From Aquibium oceanicum (GTDB lineage: Bacteria > Pseudomonadota > Alphaproteobacteria > Rhizobiales > Rhizobiaceae), in contig NZ_CP018171.1 in assembly GCF_001889605.1 (NCBI RefSeq), positions 4,610,501 to 4,674,500 of the forward strand: a stretch of DNA of 64,000 bases, given 5' to 3'. The notes beneath the pieces are model-generated. The model searched no databases. It saw nothing but the letters and a program-made list of their open reading frames with translations, and was not told where the DNA came from. Positions 48,205 through 58,373 of this stretch are shown in pieces. The position numbers and the translations under genes were made by a program. Position 1 is the first letter of the stretch. Every line of letters begins with the position of its first letter.

Positions 48205-50527
48205 TCAGCTCCCGCTCTCCCAACCCCCTTGCCGCGAGCGCTATCTCCGGGCGGCCTCTGCCGGTCCAGCGTTCTTCCGCCGAAAGCCGCGCTGTCTGCG
48301 CGTCCCACTCCGCGCGGCAGGCGACCAGAGAGGCGTCCCGGTCGCGAAAGCCCCAGCCGAGGCCGTCGTCGAAGAAGATCTCGGTGTCGTTCGTGCCCGC
48401 CTCCGCCCCGGCAAACAGCGTCAGGTCGACGGCCGTGGCGTCGTGCGGGGCCGTGTCCGGCCATCGGGTGGCGAGCGGCAGGATCGCGCCGGAGCGCACC
48501 ATCACGGGCAACTGGCCGAGCGGGGCGGCGACCTGCGCCACCTGGCCGCCTTCGAACACTTCGCCGGAATGGAAATCGTGCCAGCCGCCCGGCGTGCGCG
48601 GCAGGAAGACGCGGGCGTGATAGGTGCCCTGCTCGACCACCGGCGCGACCAGCACGTCCGGTCCGAGCATGAAGCAGGTCGCGTCCGCCCGGCATTCGAC
48701 GTCGTCGAAATGGTAGAAGGCGGGCGCGATCACCGGTGTGCCGTCGCGGTGCGCTTGGAACGCAAGCGAATAGAGAAGCGGCATCATCCGGTAGCGCAGC
48801 GCCAGCGCGGCGCGCACCCGGTCCGTGACGTCGGGGTGCATCCACGGCGTATTGGTCGGATCGGTAAGCTGCGGCTTCCACGAATTCATCACCGCGCGCG
48901 GATGCAGCGACATCATCTCGACCCAGCGCACAAGGAGTTCCGGACCGGCCTTCGGCCCGTCGAAGCCGCCGATGTCGTGGCCGGTGAAGGGCATGCCCGA
49001 CAGGCTCATCGACAGGCCCTGGCGCAGGTTCCATTTCAGCGTGTGCCAGCTCGTGCGATTATCGCCAGACCACGTCTCGCCATAGCGCGCGATGCCGATC
49101 GGCCCGGCGCGAGAGATGGTGTAGGGCCGCCTGTCCGGCGCGCGCTCCAGCGTGACCTCGAAGGTGGCGCGGCTCATCAAAAGCGCGTGCAGCGGCCTGA
49201 CCTCGATCGCCGGAAGCGGAGCGCCGAAGCCGTCGACGGTGGCCGTCTCGTCCCACAGCTCGCATTCGTTGTTGTCGTTCCACGCGGCCGTGAAGCCGGC
49301 ATCGAGCACCTGCGCCGTGATGCCTTCCTTCCACCAGGCGATGGTCGTCTCGTTGGTGAAGTCGAGGCTTGAGCCCTTGCCGCCCCAGAACATCTCCACC
49401 GCCGGCTGGCCATCGGCACGGCGGATGAACCAGCCCTCGGCCGCGGCCCGCGGATAGGCGGGATGTTCGGTCAGGAGCACCGGCTTGACGTTGGCACAGG
49501 TGTTGAACCCGAGCTCGCCGAGGCGACCAAAGAAGCCGGCGCGGTCGGGAAACTTCTCCTCGTTCCAGGTGAAGACGTAGCGGCGCCCATCGGCCTTCGT
49601 GGTGTATCCCGAGCCGGAATGGATGGCGCTGATCGGGATCGCGTCGGCGCGGCAACGCTCGGCGAAGCCGGCGATCACCTCCTGCGCATTGGGAGCGTCG
49701 GCGTGGTGCATGGTGGTGAAGGAAAAGCCCATCGACCAGCGCGGCGCGAAATGCGGCCGGCCGGTGAGATGCATCAGCCTCGGCACGACGTCGCGCACCT
49801 TCGGCCCGGCGATGACGTAGAGGACCAGTCCCTTCTCCTGCACGTCCACGTGCCGGTAGTGCGGGTGGTAATTGGAGTGCTCGGCGCCGAGGTCGAAGGT
49901 GATCTCCGACAGCGTGTCGTAGAGGAGCCCGGCCGCGCCGCCGGCCTCGCTTTCGGCGATGACGAAGGGCGCGTGCTTGTAGAGCGGGTCCTGGGTCTCG
50001 GCATCGTAGCCGAGTGCATCAGTCTGCAGGCACCTGAGCCGCTTGCCAGTGTGGTCGAGCGGCCCGGCCTTGTCGCCGAGCCCGTAGTGCCGGTCGTCCA
50101 GCGTGCGGGCGTGGAAATGGCGGAAGACGCCGCGTTTCTCGAACCACTGGTAGGCGCCAGTGGGACGATCTGCCACCACCGTACGCCACTCGTCACCCTC
50201 GCGGCGGCGCACGGTCAGCGCCAGCGGGGACGGTTGTATGGAGATCTGCCAATCCTCGTCGAACTGAAACGTGTGCGGGTCCTCGCCGCTCGCCGCGAGC
50301 GGTTCGAAACCCTCGGTCGAAAGCCGGTCGCGACCGGACCATGGCACGTCGCCTTCCGGCGCGATCATCCAGGTGCGGTCGACGGCGAACCCGCCTTCCG
50401 GCACGACCGCGATGCGCAGCAGCCAGCCGGCGAGCGCGTCGATGCGCAGCGTGAATCCGGAGGAGAGCGGGGCAGAGAGGCCGCCTGCCCCGACCGTGAG
50501 AGGTTTTGCGAGAGAGATGAAAGACAT
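48170..50527 (-). CDS. Glycoside hydrolase family 31 alpha-glycosidase
   Basis: A 785-residue GH31 enzyme. An N-terminal beta-sandwich (residues 1-230, with HYGLGDKAGPLDHTGKR) precedes the TIM barrel, which contains PRWSMGFSFTTMHH near 265. The nucleophile region is AAWNDNNECELWDE near 418, where GH31 usually has WxDMNE, so the Met is replaced by Asn. The acid/base region is SWKPQLTDPTNTPW near 545 after FTGHDIGGFDG. There is no signal peptide, so it acts on imported substrate. It is the last gene of the uxuAB/ABC unit, starting six bases beyond the ATPase stop. Its last residues come from a REP-like repeat. Alpha-glucosidase, alpha-xylosidase or another specificity is possible. Confidence 0.88.
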   Translation of the reverse strand: MSFISLAKPLTVGAGGLSAPLSSGFTLRIDALAGWLLRIAVVPEGGFAVDRTWMIAPEGDVPWSGRDRLSTEGFEPLAASGEDPHTFQFDEDWQISIQPSPLALTVRRREGDEWRTVVADRPTGAYQWFEKRGVFRHFHARTLDDRHYGLGDKAGPLDHTGKRLRCLQTDALGYDAETQDPLYKHAPFVIAESEAGGAAGLLYDTLSEITFDLGAEHSNYHPHYRHVDVQEKGLVLYVIAGPKVRDVVPRLMHLTGRPHFAPRWSMGFSFTTMHHADAPNAQEVIAGFAERCRADAIPISAIHSGSGYTTKADGRRYVFTWNEEKFPDRAGFFGRLGELGFNTCANVKPVLLTEHPAYPRAAAEGWFIRRADGQPAVEMFWGGKGSSLDFTNETTIAWWKEGITAQVLDAGFTAAWNDNNECELWDETATVDGFGAPLPAIEVRPLHALLMSRATFEVTLERAPDRRPYTISRAGPIGIARYGETWSGDNRTSWHTLKWNLRQGLSMSLSGMPFTGHDIGGFDGPKAGPELLVRWVEMMSLHPRAVMNSWKPQLTDPTNTPWMHPDVTDRVRAALALRYRMMPLLYSLAFQAHRDGTPVIAPAFYHFDDVECRADATCFMLGPDVLVAPVVEQGTYHARVFLPRTPGGWHDFHSGEVFEGGQVAQVAAPLGQLPVMVRSGAILPLATRWPDTAPHDATAVDLTLFAGAEAGTNDTEIFFDDGLGWGFRDRDASLVACRAEWDAQTARLSAEERWTGRGRPEIALAARGLGERELITLPLAGKVGP

Positions 50528-50533
50528 TGAGGG

Positions 50534-51636
<1,103 letters not shown>

Positions 51637-51637
<1 letters not shown>

Positions 51638-52689
51638 CACTTCACTCCCGACTGCGCGATGCCCGCAGTGATGTATTTCTGCAGCACGGCGAAGACCAGC
51701 GTGATCGGCAGGAGCGTCAGCACCGTCATGGCGAGCAGCGGCGCCCAGCTGGTCTGGAGATCGCCCTGGAAGGAGTTCAGCGCGAGTTGCAGCGTGAACT
51801 CCTCCGACCGGTTGAGCACGATCAGCGGCCACAGGAACTCGTTCCAGCGCCACATGACCGAGAAGATGACGAGCACGGCGAGCGCGGGGGCGGCGAGCGG
51901 CAGCACGATGCGCCAGTAGACCCGCCATTCCGATGCGTGGTCCATCCGCGCCGCGTCGAGCAGGTCGTCGGGGATGGTGAGCATGTATTGCCGCAGAAGG
52001 AAGACGCCGGTGGGCGTCGCCACGGCCGGCCAGATCACGCCCCAGGGCGAGTTCACCAGCCCCAGCTCCGACACGACGAGGAAGATCGGTACGAGGTTGA
52101 TCGTGGGCGGGATCATCAGCGTCGCGATGATGAGAATGAAGACGGCGGTGCGGCCCCGGAAGCGGTATTTCGAGAGCGCGAAGGCGGCCATCGAGTTGAA
52201 CAGCACCGTGATGATCGTCGCCACCACGGTGATGAAGACCGAATTCCAGAAATAGAGCGCGAAGTTGAAGCGCTCGAACAGCACCGTGTAGTTCTCGGCC
52301 GCCAGCGCGAACTCCCGCACCGGCACCCGGTCGTTGATGTTGACGTTGATCCGCTCGCCCGGATTTTCCGGATCGACCATCTGCGAATTGAGCCCGATGC
52401 GGCGGATCTGCGCCAGCACCTCGCCCGCGCGCTCGCCGCCTGTGACCCTGAAGAGCTGCAGCGGCTCCTCGTAGCCTTCGACGGTGACGCTGACGGGCGC
52501 CAGCGGCAGCAGGCTCGGCGGGTATTCCTGGAGCGCGGATTCGGTCTTGAACGACGACAGCGCCACCCAGAACACCGGCCCGAACATCAGGACCACCGCC
52601 AGCGCCAGATAGCCCCAGGTCAGCCAGTCCGTCAGGTCGAACCGTCCGCGTCCGCGCGTGCGGGTGAGGAAGGAGAGGACGTTGCTCAT
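51637..52689 (-). CDS. Sugar ABC transporter permease, MalG-like with a long periplasmic loop
   Basis: A 350-residue membrane protein, longer than the usual 270-290. Helix 1 is at residues about 26-48 ([23 protein letters not shown]). An insertion of roughly 90 residues before helix 2 (including [18 protein letters not shown] and [15 protein letters not shown]) would form a periplasmic domain, similar in placement to that in AglG-type alpha-glucoside permeases. The EAA loop is [27 protein letters not shown] near 255. It starts one base upstream of the MalF-like gene's stop region and is coupled to the ATPase gene. Confidence 0.9.
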
Positions 52690-52690
52690 T

Positions 52691-53683
52691 CTATCCCTCC
52701 GCCTGCCGCCGCGTCGCGGCGAGTTGGAGCAGGGTAAGCACCAGAAGCACGGCGGCCATCAAAAGCGAGGCAGCGGCGGCGAGGCCGAAGAGTTGCGGGC
52801 GGTAGGCGAAGCCGGTCTCGTAGATGTACTGCAAGAGCAGCGTCGTGGCCGAGCCGGGGCCGCCGCCGGTCAGCACGAATATCTCGTCGAAAGCCTGCAC
52901 GGCGCGGATGAGCGAAAGCACGATGACCACCACCATGGTCGGCATCAGGAGCGGCATGGTGATCTTCGAAAACACCCGCCACTTCGAGGCACCATCCATC
53001 TCCGCCGCCTCGTAGACGTCGGAGGGGATTGCCTGCAATCCGGCGAGCAGGATCAGCGTGTAGAAGCCCATGTGCGCCCAGATCGACACGAAGACGATCC
53101 AGAAGAAGGCCCAGTCGGCCTCCACCAGCCAGTTGGTCACCGGAAGCTCCCAGGCTTCCAGGCCGGCGTTGAGCACGCCGTAGCGCTGCAAGATCCATTT
53201 CCAGATCAGCGCCACGACGACCGGCGAGAGCAGCACCGGATAGAAGAAGACGGAGCGGAAGAACCCGCGCAGCGGGATGTCGCGATTGAGCACCATCGCG
53301 GTGACCAGCGAGAACAGGATCATGAATCCCACCTGCAGGATCACGAACCAGCCGGTGTTGTGGACCGCACGCCAGAAGATGTCGCGGGCGCAACTGTTGG
53401 GGTCGAGATAGCTCTCGCAGGCGAGCAGCGACTGGAAGTTTTCGAGCCCCACATAGGGACGGTCGGGAAGAAGGATACGGTCGCTGCCCGTCGTGGCGTA
53501 GAAAAAGTTCAGGAAGATTGGCAGGAAGGTGAAGAGGCCGAAGATCAGCAGGTTGGGGAACAGGAAGACCCAGGCGATCCTCTGCGCGCCGGTCATCTTC
53601 TGGAGCGCCAGCATCGGCCGCTCGAACAGCTCGAAGGCGCCGCGATAGAGCCAGGAGGCTCCTGCCGTCACCGGTGCGAACAT
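52691..53683 (-). CDS. Sugar ABC transporter permease, MalF-like
   Basis: A 330-residue protein with about six helices. The first is AWVFLFPNLLIFGLFTFLPIFLNFFYA near residue 38. A periplasmic segment with two cysteines (LLACESYLDPNSCARD) follows. The EAA loop DVYEAAEMDGASKWRVFSKITMPLLMPT is near 230. It pairs with the MalG-like permease. The upstream gap to the SBP gene holds a REP-like hairpin. Confidence 0.91.
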   Translation of the reverse strand: MFAPVTAGASWLYRGAFELFERPMLALQKMTGAQRIAWVFLFPNLLIFGLFTFLPIFLNFFYATTGSDRILLPDRPYVGLENFQSLLACESYLDPNSCARDIFWRAVHNTGWFVILQVGFMILFSLVTAMVLNRDIPLRGFFRSVFFYPVLLSPVVVALIWKWILQRYGVLNAGLEAWELPVTNWLVEADWAFFWIVFVSIWAHMGFYTLILLAGLQAIPSDVYEAAEMDGASKWRVFSKITMPLLMPTMVVVIVLSLIRAVQAFDEIFVLTGGGPGSATTLLLQYIYETGFAYRPQLFGLAAAASLLMAAVLLVLTLLQLAATRRQAEG

Positions 53684-53718
53684 GGCCGTCCCATCGCCTG
53701 GCGGTCTCCTCGGCGGGA

Positions 53719-53744
53719 CCTTCCCCCCGCTGGCGGGGAGAAGG
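53719..53744. repeat. REP-like hairpin between the SBP and permease genes
   Basis: CCTTCCCCCCGCTGGCGGGGAGAAGG is a hairpin resembling the family A unit. It lies in the 86-base spacer between the binding-protein gene and the first permease gene. In E. coli malE-malF the same position holds REP sequences that stabilise the upstream mRNA, so a similar effect is plausible. Confidence 0.6.
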
Positions 53745-53769
53745 AGGCTTCGATGGCTTGGTTGGGCGG

Positions 53770-55041
53770 TTACTTCGCCGCCGCGACCGCTTCCTTGACG
53801 TCCGTGTCAACGCGCTCCAGCGCCTCGTCCAGCGTGGATTCGCCGACGATCGCCTGCGTGACGCGCGTGGCGATGGCGTTCATGATCGCACGGTTGTTCT
53901 TGTAGCCCTGGAACTGGAAGGCCACGGGCGAGAACTCGGAAAGCGCGCTGGCGAAGGTCGTCAGCGCCGCCTTCTCGTCTTCCGACGCGTTCTCGTAGTC
54001 GATGCCCTTGACCTGCAGCGACTGGTTGGCCGGGATGTTCTTGGTCTTGGCCAGCACTTCGGCCTGCACGTCCTCGCGCGAGATGAACTCGATCAGCTTG
54101 CCGAGTTCCTCGGGCGACTTGGTGTGCTTGAAAGCCGCGATCGCCGCACCGCCGGGGATGCCGGTGCAGCCGCCGGGACCGCAGGGTGCCGGCACGGCCA
54201 CCCAGTCGAAGGCGTCGCCGATATCGCGGCCGAAGCGGCCGATCTGCCAGGAGCCGGAGACGTACATCACCAGCGAGCCGTTGGTGAATTCCTTGGCCGC
54301 GTCCTGATAGGACGATCCGCCGGCGCCGGCCCAGACTTCCTTGGCCACCGTGCCATCGTTGTTCCACTCGACGAACTGCTCCGACCAGCCGCGGAAACCG
54401 TCGTCGACGGTGATCGGGTTGCCCTGGTCGTCGAACACCTTGGCACCGTAGGAGATGGCCGGACCCATGTAACGGTGGCCGGAGCGGTCCATGGCCATCG
54501 GATAGGGCGTCTGGGTCTTTTCGGCGACTTCCTTGGCGGCCTTGGCCCAGTCCTCGTAGGTCGCGCCTTTGCCAGGCATTTCCACGCCGGCCTGGTCGAA
54601 CAACGTCTTGTTCACGAAAGGCCCGGTCGCCGTCTGCTGGTCCATGATGGCGTAGATGCCCTTGTCGTCCGGGCCGTTGACGCGGGTCCAGGCCAGCGTC
54701 TTGCCGTACTGCTCCTCGATCTTGGCGGCATCGGAGACGTAAGGCGTCACGTCGAGCATGTACTGCGCGAGACCCCCGAGATCGGTGACGCGGGCGAGGT
54801 CCGGCCCTTCGCCTGAGGCGAGTTGCAGCGGCAGGCCTTCCACGATCGACTTGTAGGGCACGACGTCTACGGCGACGGTGGTGCCGGGATTCTCGCTCTC
54901 GAAAGTCTTGAACGCTTCCGACCAGGCGTCGCATTCGACGCCGTCCTGATAGCAGGCGAAGCGCAGCTCGGCTGCCGAAACGGGCACGGCCGCGAACATG
55001 GCTGCGAAAGCAATTCCGGAGAGCAGGTGGCTGGTTTTCAT
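53770..55041 (-). CDS. Sugar ABC transporter substrate-binding protein (family 1)
   Basis: A 423-residue periplasmic binding protein. The signal peptide is MKTSHLLSGIAFAAMFAAVPVSAAE, cleaved near residue 24. ASGEGPDLARVTDLGGLAQYML near 75 and TNGSLVMYVSGSWQIG near 255 are typical of family 1 sugar SBPs. A good GGGAGGAAG ribosome site precedes the ATG. The ligand is unknown; linkage to uxuA, uxuB and GH31 favours an oligosaccharide containing uronic acid. A promoter with an inverted repeat lies upstream at 55107-55135. Confidence 0.92.
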   Translation of the reverse strand: MKTSHLLSGIAFAAMFAAVPVSAAELRFACYQDGVECDAWSEAFKTFESENPGTTVAVDVVPYKSIVEGLPLQLASGEGPDLARVTDLGGLAQYMLDVTPYVSDAAKIEEQYGKTLAWTRVNGPDDKGIYAIMDQQTATGPFVNKTLFDQAGVEMPGKGATYEDWAKAAKEVAEKTQTPYPMAMDRSGHRYMGPAISYGAKVFDDQGNPITVDDGFRGWSEQFVEWNNDGTVAKEVWAGAGGSSYQDAAKEFTNGSLVMYVSGSWQIGRFGRDIGDAFDWVAVPAPCGPGGCTGIPGGAAIAAFKHTKSPEELGKLIEFISREDVQAEVLAKTKNIPANQSLQVKGIDYENASEDEKAALTTFASALSEFSPVAFQFQGYKNNRAIMNAIATRVTQAIVGESTLDEALERVDTDVKEAVAAAK

Positions 55042-55106
55042 GTCTTCCTCCCTGGGGTGCATCGGCGCATTCGGCGGTGTGGCCGACTGTCTCGGTGCTG
55101 CGAAAT

Positions 55107-55135
55107 TCGTATCTTGTGTCTTATACAAGAGTCAA
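55107..55135 (-). promoter_or_regulatory. Promoter with inverted-repeat operator for the sugar ABC importer
   Basis: On the minus strand, TTGACT (-35) is separated by 17 bases from ATACGA (-10). The spacer is occupied by the inverted repeat TCTTGT-ATAAGAC-ACAAGA at 55112-55130. GntR-family uronate regulators bind TTGT...ACAA sites, so control by such a regulator is plausible. No regulator gene is present nearby. Confidence 0.6.
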
Positions 55136-55261
55136 TCGAACGCTCCCGAGGACAGGGCAACAGGCGCCCCGCTCCGCCAAGCGAGCGGTTCGAACGATCA
55201 TCTTTTCATGACAGGACCATGAAGGCCAGAGCCTACGAGACGTTCGGCGGAAGCCGTGGCG

Positions 55262-56743
55262 CTAGCCACGAATGGCAGCCGCTTCCGCTGAGATCGCGGC
55301 GCGCATGCCCTCGGAAAGCATTCGGTCCAGCCTTCCGGTGAGGGCTTCCCGCCAGTCGCCAGAGGCGGCGAGCTTCTCGGGAAACAGGCCGGGAAGCGCG
55401 AGCAGTTCTCGGACCAATGCCGCGGCGTCCCCTCCCGCGCTGGCGATCCGTCCGGAGATTTCGCCCTCGCGAGGGTCGCGCAGGAGGTAGGTCTCCCCGC
55501 GCTCGTTGACGCCGGTCGCATAGCGCATCCAGGCGGCGACCGAGAAGGCATAGGCATCGATCGGCTGGCCGCGTTCCTGTGCCACCAGGGCCGGCTCGAG
55601 CAGCCGCTGCGGCAGCTTCTGCGTCCCGTCCATGGCGATCTGATAGGTCTGGTGCGCGATGGCGGGGTTGGCGAAGCGCTCCCTCAGGTCCCGCGCATAG
55701 TCCGCGAGGTCGATGCCGGGCACCGGATCGAGCGTCTTCGCCGCCGCGTCCATGTGGCGTTCAATGACCGTGACGAGGTCGGCATCCTTCATGCAGTCGC
55801 GCACGTAGCTGTGCCCGGCGAGGTAACCCGCATAGGCCAGCGTGGAATGCGCGCCGTTGAGCATCCGGAGCTTCATCTTCTCGTAGGGCGCGACGTCCGT
55901 CACGAACAGCGCGCCGCCGGCCTCCCAATCCGGGCGCCCGGCGACGAAGTCGTCCTCGATGATCCACTGCGTGAAGGGCTCGGTCTCCACCGCCGCGCGA
56001 TCCTCCTGGCCGGTCAGGCGGGCCGCGTCGGCGAGCGTGGTATCGGTGCCGGCCGGCGTGATGCGGTCGACCATCGTGGATGGGAAGCTGACATTGGCCT
56101 CGATGAACGCGGCGAGACCGACGTCGCGCTCGCGCGCGAACTCCAGCACCAGCCGCTTCACGACCTTGCCGTTGCTGGGGAGGTTGTCGCAGCACAGCAC
56201 CGAGAAGCCCGGCCGGCCGCTTTCCTTGCGCAGCCGCAGCGCCTCCACGATGTAGCCGACCGCGCCGACAGGGTGTTCAGGGTCTCTCAGGTCGGCGGCG
56301 ATCGCCGGATGCCCCCGGTCGAGACCGCCGGTGCGCCCGTCGAGCCCGTAACCCTTCTCCGTGATGGTGAGGCTGACGATCCGCGTTTCGGGTGCGGCCA
56401 TCGCGGCCAGCACCGCGTCCGATTCCCGCGGCGCCACCAGCACTTTGGCGATGGAGCCGATCACCCGCGCCGAGACGCCTTCAGGACCGCGCACCAGAAG
56501 CGTGTATAGCCCGTTCTGCGGGTTCATGGCGTCGGCGACGTCGCCGGAGCGCAGGCTGACGCCGGTGATCATCCAGTCGCCGCCAGAGGCACCGAGCGCA
56601 TCGTCCGTGCACACCGCCTGATGCGCCTTGTGGAACGCGCCGGTGCCGATATGGACGATGCCGGATTTGAGGGCGGCGCGGTCGTAGGCGGGGGTGGCGA
56701 CGGTGGAGGGCAGGTCCGATGCGACGGAGAGGCGGGTGGTCAT
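55262..56743 (-). CDS. uxuB: Mannitol dehydrogenase family protein, probable D-mannonate oxidoreductase (fructuronate reductase)
   Basis: A 493-residue polyol-specific long-chain dehydrogenase. The N-terminal Rossmann part has IVHIGTGAFHKAHQAVC near residue 30 and FSVLCCDNLPSNGK near 185. The catalytic signature EKMKLRMLNGAHSTLAYAGYL near 290 gives the Lys...Asn...His set. The family includes fructuronate reductase and mannitol or arabinitol dehydrogenases; the neighbouring uxuA makes fructuronate reductase the best call. It is followed by the ABC importer genes after a 220-base gap with its own promoter. Confidence 0.87.
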   Translation of the reverse strand: MTTRLSVASDLPSTVATPAYDRAALKSGIVHIGTGAFHKAHQAVCTDDALGASGGDWMITGVSLRSGDVADAMNPQNGLYTLLVRGPEGVSARVIGSIAKVLVAPRESDAVLAAMAAPETRIVSLTITEKGYGLDGRTGGLDRGHPAIAADLRDPEHPVGAVGYIVEALRLRKESGRPGFSVLCCDNLPSNGKVVKRLVLEFARERDVGLAAFIEANVSFPSTMVDRITPAGTDTTLADAARLTGQEDRAAVETEPFTQWIIEDDFVAGRPDWEAGGALFVTDVAPYEKMKLRMLNGAHSTLAYAGYLAGHSYVRDCMKDADLVTVIERHMDAAAKTLDPVPGIDLADYARDLRERFANPAIAHQTYQIAMDGTQKLPQRLLEPALVAQERGQPIDAYAFSVAAWMRYATGVNERGETYLLRDPREGEISGRIASAGGDAAALVRELLALPGLFPEKLAASGDWREALTGRLDRMLSEGMRAAISAEAAAIRG

Positions 56744-56867
56744 CGGGCGGAACGCATGTGCAGGTTTGCAGTCCGGTTGTCCCAACGTCTCAAAAGGCTG
56801 TCGGGTTCAGACATTTCCTGCGCGAACGGCGGACGAATCTCGCATGACTCGTGGGCTGCAGAAAGCA

Positions 56868-57031
56868 CCCCCTCACCGCCTCGCTTCGCGAGCCACCTCT
56901 CCCCCTGCTCGGGGGAGAGGATACGCAGCTTCGGCATCGCGCCAATGCCTTTGCGCACGAGCGAGATTGGGGCGGCGCTTTTCCTCTCCCCCGGGCAGGG
57001 GGAGAGGTGGCCCGAAGGGTCGGTGAGGGGG
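56868..57031. repeat. Inverted REP doublet (family B) between uxuA and uxuB
   Basis: Facing units at 56868-56920 (hairpin CCTCTCCCCCTGCTCGGGGGAGAGG) and 56983-57031 (CCTCTCCCCCGGGCAGGGGGAGAGG then TGGCCCGAAGGGTCGGTGAGGGGG) are separated by about 60 bases. They occupy the middle of the 321-base gap 56744-57064, which otherwise holds nothing recognisable. Confidence 0.85.
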
Positions 57032-57064
57032 TGCTTTGCGATGCCGGCAAGAGTCATGAGAGTT

Positions 57065-58267
57065 TCACCGCCCAAAATTCAGCCCCGCCATCACCCCGCG
57101 CAGTTCCGCCAGGCCTTTCAGCCGGCCGATCGCGGGATAGCCGGGCTGGGCGCCGCGGTGGAGATCGTCGAGGATGTCCTGGCCGTGGTCGGGCCGCATG
57201 GGGATTTCGGCGTCCGCCCTGCCCTCGCCGCGCCGCCGCTTCTCCTCGTCGAGGAGGGCGGCCACCACCGCGACCATGTCGGTCTGGCCGGAAAGGTGCT
57301 CGTCCTCGAAGAAGGAGCACGGCGTCTCTTCCGTGTCGCGGCGCACGTTGCGCAGGTGCACGAAGTGAATGCGCGGCGCCAGCCGCCGCACCATCGCCGG
57401 CAGGTCGTTGTCGGGACGCGCGCCGAGCGAGCCGGTGCAGAAGGTGACGCCGTTGGCGGAGATGTCGACGGCGTCGAGCACGGCGACATAGTCCGCCTCT
57501 CGCGACATGATGCGCGGCAGGCCGAGCAGCGGGAATGGCGGGTCGTCGGGATGGCAGCAGAGCCTGAGCCCCAGCCGCTCCGCGTCCGGCGCGACCTCAG
57601 CCAGGAAGTCGATCAGGTTCTTGCGCAGCCTGTCGGGGCTGATGCCGTCATAGGTCGAAAGATGCTCCTGGAGTTCGGGCAGCGACCAGCTTTCGACCGC
57701 GCCGGGCAGACCCGCAGTGACGTTGGCGGCGAGTTCTTTTCTGCGGTCCTCGCTCATGGCGCGGAAGCGCTTTTCGCCTTCCGCCGCCACTTCCGGCAAA
57801 AAATCTTCCGCCGCGCCGGAGCGCTTGAGGATGTGGATGTCGAAGGCGGCGAAGTCGAAAAGGTCGAAGCGCATCGCCTTTCCGCCATGCGCCACCGGCC
57901 AGGCGAGGTCGGTGCGCGTCCAGTCAAGCACCGGCATGAAGTTGTAGCAGATCACCTCGATACCTGCTCGCGCCAGGTTTTCGAGGCTGCGGCGGTAGTG
58001 CACGATATGGGCGCGCCAGTCGCCGGTCTGGGTCTTGATCGCCTCGGAGACGGGTAGGCTTTCCACAACCTCCCACTTCAGGTGGTTCATCGAGCCGTCG
58101 CCGGCAAACGCCACCTCGCGCTGCCGCTTCTCGATCTCCTCGGGCCGCCAGATCTCGCCGGTCGGGACATGATGAAGCGCGGTGACGATGCCCTCGACGC
58201 CCGCCTGGCGCGCATCGGAGAGCGTCACCTTGTCCCTAGGACCGAACCACCGCCACGTCTGCCGCAT
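57065..58267 (-). CDS. uxuA: Mannonate dehydratase
   Basis: A 400-residue UxuA. WFGPRDKVTLSDARQAGVEGIVTALHH at the N-terminus, ICYNFMPVLDWTRTDL near 110, LRLCCHPDDPPFPLLGLPRI near 225, and NGVTFCTGSLGARPDND and FVHLRNVRRD near 285-315 are family hallmarks that include the metal-binding His and Cys residues. It dehydrates D-mannonate to 2-keto-3-deoxygluconate after UxuB has reduced fructuronate. It is the first gene of the unit. The ATG at 58267 is preceded by a possible start seven codons earlier. Confidence 0.93.
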   Translation of the reverse strand: MRQTWRWFGPRDKVTLSDARQAGVEGIVTALHHVPTGEIWRPEEIEKRQREVAFAGDGSMNHLKWEVVESLPVSEAIKTQTGDWRAHIVHYRRSLENLARAGIEVICYNFMPVLDWTRTDLAWPVAHGGKAMRFDLFDFAAFDIHILKRSGAAEDFLPEVAAEGEKRFRAMSEDRRKELAANVTAGLPGAVESWSLPELQEHLSTYDGISPDRLRKNLIDFLAEVAPDAERLGLRLCCHPDDPPFPLLGLPRIMSREADYVAVLDAVDISANGVTFCTGSLGARPDNDLPAMVRRLAPRIHFVHLRNVRRDTEETPCSFFEDEHLSGQTDMVAVVAALLDEEKRRRGEGRADAEIPMRPDHGQDILDDLHRGAQPGYPAIGRLKGLAELRGVMAGLNFGR

Positions 58268-58373
58268 CGAACCTCCCCGCAAGCGCAAGCATGTATCGGG
58301 TTTTTGCCCGGCAAGTGCAATGGGGACGGCGATTCCGGCCCGTCTTCCGGCGTGGATATGTAAGCGCGCGGCG

